Assembly (NCBI RefSeq): GCF_030167925.1 | Contig: NZ_JASKUT010000001.1 | Coordinates: 744,001 to 808,000 of the forward strand | DNA: 64,000 nt | DNA from: Paenibacillus silviterrae | GTDB lineage: Bacteria; Bacillota; Bacilli; Paenibacillales; NBRC-103111 | Direction: 5' to 3' | Shown here: positions 61,383 through 64,000 of the stretch, in pieces | Position numbering within the stretch: the first letter of the stretch is position 1 | Layout of the letters: every line of letters begins with the position of its first letter | The notes under the pieces: generated by a model | What the model was told of the DNA's origin: nothing | The model's input: the letters and a program-made list of their open reading frames with translations, nothing else | The model's database searches: none | Translations under genes and position numbers: made by a program

Positions 61383-64000
61383 ATGAGGCCTATTCATTTG
61401 TCCATAGCAGGTTTGCAAAGCTATCGTGAGGTACAGGAGATCGACTTTACGACGGTGACGGGAGCCGGCGTATTCGGTATTTTCGGGCCGACCGGCAGCG
61501 GGAAGTCGTCGATTCTGGATGCCATGACGCTGGCGCTGTTCGGCAAGGTCGAAAGGGCGCCCGGCGGTACGCAAGCGATTATGAACCATGCGGAGACGAC
61601 GCTTTCCGTCTCGTTCACCTTCGAGCTGGGTCAGCCGGGGGGACACAAGCGATATCGCGTGGATCGTCAGTTCAAGCGGGGCGGGGACGTGTCCGTCAAC
61701 GGCACGGTGTCCCGTTTAATCGCATTTGAAGAGAACGGCACCGTCGTGCTTGCGGACAAAGCCGGCGAGGTGAACCAGCAGGTAGCCGATATATTGGGTT
61801 TGTCCATGCAGGACTTTACCCGGGCGGTTGTTCTCCCGCAGGGCAAGTTCGCCGAGTTCCTCGGGCTGAAGGGCAGCGAGCGACGGGCTATGCTCCAGCG
61901 GCTGTTCCACCTCGAGCCTTACGGGGATCGGCTTAGTGCCAAAACGGCCGGTCGGTTCAAGGAAACCGACATCGCCGTGAAAGAGCTGCAGGCGGAGCAG
62001 CAGGGCCTCGGCGACGCCTCCGCGGAGGCGCTCGCCGCCGCGCAGGAGCGGCTGCGCCACGCACAGGCCGCCGCCGCCGCCGCCCGCGCGCAGCTCGCCG
62101 CCTGCGAGCGCCGCGCCGCCGAGCTGCGCGCCGTGCGCGAGCTGCAGCGCGAGCTCGCGGCGCTCGGCACGCGCCAGGCCGCGCTCGCGGCCCGCGCGCC
62201 CGCGGCGGCGGCGCTCGCGGCGCGGCTCGCCCGCGCGGCGCAGGCCGAGCGGCTGCGCCCGCTCGTGCGCCGGCGCGAGGCCGCGTCCGCGCTGCTCGCG
62301 CAGGAGCGCGCCGCCGCTGCGGCCCGTGCCGCCGCGCTGGCGGCCGCCGCCGAAGCGCTCGCTGCGGCGCAGGCCGCACACGGCGCTGCCGCAGGCGCGC
62401 TCGCCGCGCAGGAGGCGCCGCTGGCCGCGCGGCTCGAGCAGCTGCGCCAGGCGGCGGCGCTCGCGGCCGAGCTCGCCGGCGAGCGCACGCGGCTGGCCGC
62501 GCTGGCGGCTGCAGCGGCGCAGCTCGAGGCGCAGCTGGCGCAGGCCGGCACCGAGCTGGCGCGCGAGCGCGAGCTGCGCGAGAAGGCGCTGCAGCGGCAG
62601 GCGCAGCTGCAGGCGGAGCTGAAGCGCGCCGAGGTCGGCAGCGCCGAGCGGCAGCGGCTGGCCGCCGCTCTGCAGCAGAAGCGCGAGCAGGACCGGCTGC
62701 GCCAGGAGGCGGAAGCGCAGGGCGCGGAGCTCGCGAAGCAGCGGCAGGAGCTGGCGCGCCTTGACGGCGAGCGGCAAGCGCTGGCGCAGCAGCAGAGCGG
62801 TGCGGAGGCGAGGCTGGCGGCCTGGGTGGAGCAGCTCCTGGGGCTGCAGGCGCATGCCCGTCAGGCGGAAGCGTGGATTGAGGAGCAGCTCGCCGAGCTG
62901 CCGGACGAGATCAAACAACAGCGCGAAGCGATGAAACAGGCGGAGCTGAGCTCTTTGGCCTCGGTGCTGGCGGTTCACCTGCATGAAGGAGAGGCTTGTC
63001 CGGTATGCGGCTCGCTGGAGCACCCTCAGCCGGCGGGATCGCCATCCGACGAAGAGAGCGGCAGCATAGAGAAGCTGGAAAGGCTTCTGGCGGAAGCAAG
63101 AGAGCAGCAGTTGACCTGCAAGCAGCAGCTGCACAGCCTTACGGCCATGGGGGAGCAGGTACGGGAAGCGCTGCAAAGCGAAGCCTCGGGTGCCCCTGGC
63201 TTGCCGGGCTTGGCGGAAGCCGCGGCAGCGGCAGCTCCGCCTGCGGCGGCGTTCTCAGGTAATCTGCAGCCCGGCAGCGTGCTGCCGCAGCTCGCAGGAG
63301 CAGTCAAGCAGCTGCAAGCGGGACTATCACAGCTGCTTCAGGAACGCAGGCAGCACGAGAGGCAGTCGCAAGAGCTGGCAGCGCGACGGCAGTCTGCCGT
63401 GCAGTGGCTGGAGCAGCAAGAGCGGAGGACGCAGGAGCTTCAGTCGCAGCTCGGTCGGCTGGAGTCGCAATGGGCTGTGCACTTCCCCGAGCTCTCATCG
63501 GACAGTACGGAGCAGGCGGCTGCGGAGCTGCAGGCGAAGGACGAGCTGGCGGAGCAGCTGCGCGAGAAGCTTGGCGTGGCGGCGGACTTCCTGACGCAAA
63601 AGCAGAGCAATATGGAAACGCTGCAGCAGCGTTTGAACGAATACGAGAAGCAGCATGTCCAAACGATCGCGGAGCGTGATACCCTGCAGCAGCAGGTGAA
63701 GCAAAAGGAGGACAAGCTGGCGCTTTGGGTTGCTTCGGATACGGAGATCGGGCAGCTTACGCGTTCCGCGGAGCAGCAGCTGCAGCAGCTGCAATCGGAA
63801 GCAAAGCACAGCGCGGAAGTATTGGACGCGGCCGGGCAGGAGCAGCAGCGTCAGGCGCAGGCCGATGCGGCGGCGCGGCAGGCCGTCGATTCCGCTGCTC
63901 AGGCTTACGCGGAGGCGGCGCGCGAATGGGCGGCTGAATCGGTGAAGGAAGGCTTCGCTGCTCCGGAGGAAGTGACGGATGCGCTTCTTACCCCGCAGCA
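61383..64000 (+). CDS. sbcC: Exonuclease SbcCD subunit C, partial (3' end outside window)
   Basis: 872 codons visible, cut by the window edge; the end of the second coiled coil and the C-terminal ATPase half are missing. N-terminal Rad50-type ATPase half with IFGPTGSGKSSILDAMTLALFG (Walker A within, about 33-40) and FTRAVVLPQGKFAEFL. A long coiled coil follows, with the zinc hook CPVC at residues 539-542. The first coiled-coil arm (about 61980-62830) is extremely Ala/Arg/Glu/Leu-rich with far higher GC than the rest of the window. ATG 61383 is preceded by GGGAGAG. Confidence 0.93.
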   Translation, partial: MRPIHLSIAGLQSYREVQEIDFTTVTGAGVFGIFGPTGSGKSSILDAMTLALFGKVERAPGGTQAIMNHAETTLSVSFTFELGQPGGHKRYRVDRQFKRGGDVSVNGTVSRLIAFEENGTVVLADKAGEVNQQVADILGLSMQDFTRAVVLPQGKFAEFLGLKGSERRAMLQRLFHLEPYGDRLSAKTAGRFKETDIAVKELQAEQQGLGDASAEALAAAQERLRHAQAAAAAARAQLAACERRAAELRAVRELQRELAALGTRQAALAARAPAAAALAARLARAAQAERLRPLVRRREAASALLAQERAAAAARAAALAAAAEALAAAQAAHGAAAGALAAQEAPLAARLEQLRQAAALAAELAGERTRLAALAAAAAQLEAQLAQAGTELARERELREKALQRQAQLQAELKRAEVGSAERQRLAAALQQKREQDRLRQEAEAQGAELAKQRQELARLDGERQALAQQQSGAEARLAAWVEQLLGLQAHARQAEAWIEEQLAELPDEIKQQREAMKQAELSSLASVLAVHLHEGEACPVCGSLEHPQPAGSPSDEESGSIEKLERLLAEAREQQLTCKQQLHSLTAMGEQVREALQSEASGAPGLPGLAEAAAAAAPPAAAFSGNLQPGSVLPQLAGAVKQLQAGLSQLLQERRQHERQSQELAARRQSAVQWLEQQERRTQELQSQLGRLESQWAVHFPELSSDSTEQAAAELQAKDELAEQLREKLGVAADFLTQKQSNMETLQQRLNEYEKQHVQTIAERDTLQQQVKQKEDKLALWVASDTEIGQLTRSAEQQLQQLQSEAKHSAEVLDAAGQEQQRQAQADAAARQAVDSAAQAYAEAAREWAAESVKEGFAAPEEVTDALLTPQ

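Noticed and set aside
61716..63176. 486-codon open frame on the minus strand
   Set aside because: It is antisense to sbcC in its GC-rich arm, where stops are rare; product is low-complexity Leu/Arg with no domain.

Overview
The window is a stretch of chromosome from a low-to-mid GC Gram-positive endospore former, most likely Paenibacillaceae (Paenibacillus or a close relative). The evidence is the gene content and order: the yqeG-yqeH-aroE-yhbY-nadD-yqeK-rsfS, comER-comEA-comEB-comEC, holA-rpsT-gpr-spoIIP-yqxA-lepA-hemW and hrcA-grpE-dnaK-dnaJ-prmA-rsmE-mtaB blocks known from Bacillus subtilis appear here in the same order. Strong AGGAGG ribosome sites, frequent TTG/GTG starts, a T-box, a purine riboswitch, CIRCE and the sporulation genes gpr and spoIIP agree. 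No tRNA, rRNA, CRISPR array, prophage or insertion sequence was seen.

Layout. 1-651: end of a transglutaminase-domain membrane protein. 769-6921: ribosome assembly, shikimate, NAD and nucleotide housekeeping operon. 6922-9957: a T-box leader and leuS, with a tiny antisense ORF upstream. 9958-10202: a 206-bp imperfect palindrome between convergent leuS and comER. 10203-14825: late competence genes comER (minus) and comEA-EB-EC (plus). 14889-18050: ybaK, a guanine-riboswitch-controlled purine permease and an EamA transporter. 18185-20045: an ECF sigma factor and its anti-sigma factor. 20283-27880: holA, rpsT, gpr, spoIIP, yqxA, lepA, hemW. 27957-28424: a GNAT acetyltransferase. 28425-35367: the heat-shock operon. 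35499-43723: YfhD, a hypothetical protein, prmA, a site-2 protease, rsmE, mtaB, NUDIX, deoC, an rRNA methyltransferase and a Bax-inhibitor-like protein. 43745-46302: a Dabb protein and a second ECF sigma/anti-sigma pair. 46359-49929: a heterodimeric ABC exporter (minus). 50322-52265: a beta-helix protein. 52488-64000: addB-addA-sbcD-sbcC for DNA end processing, with sbcC cut by the window edge.

The most unusual region is the heat-shock operon. It carries an archaeal-like (group III) TCP-1/cpn60 chaperonin between hrcA and grpE. Between CIRCE (28464-28490) and the hrcA start (28991) lie 500 bases of leader holding four 25-bp AATAA...TTATT dyad repeats at start-to-start distances of 51, 72 and 51, and then a very long multi-segment stem-loop (28800-28980). 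The base of that stem pairs CCTCC with the GGAGG ribosome site of hrcA, and a copy of the ribosome-site sequence just upstream can pair with the same CCTCC. This reads like an RNA switch or thermosensor stacked on the CIRCE operator; I know of no described element of this form, but function is inference.

Other recurring structure: promoters whose -35 box lies within or against a terminator-like hairpin (holA, hrcA, possibly dnaJ), an ECF autoregulatory-type promoter embedded in an inverted repeat, and a possible G-quadruplex in the leader of the EamA gene.
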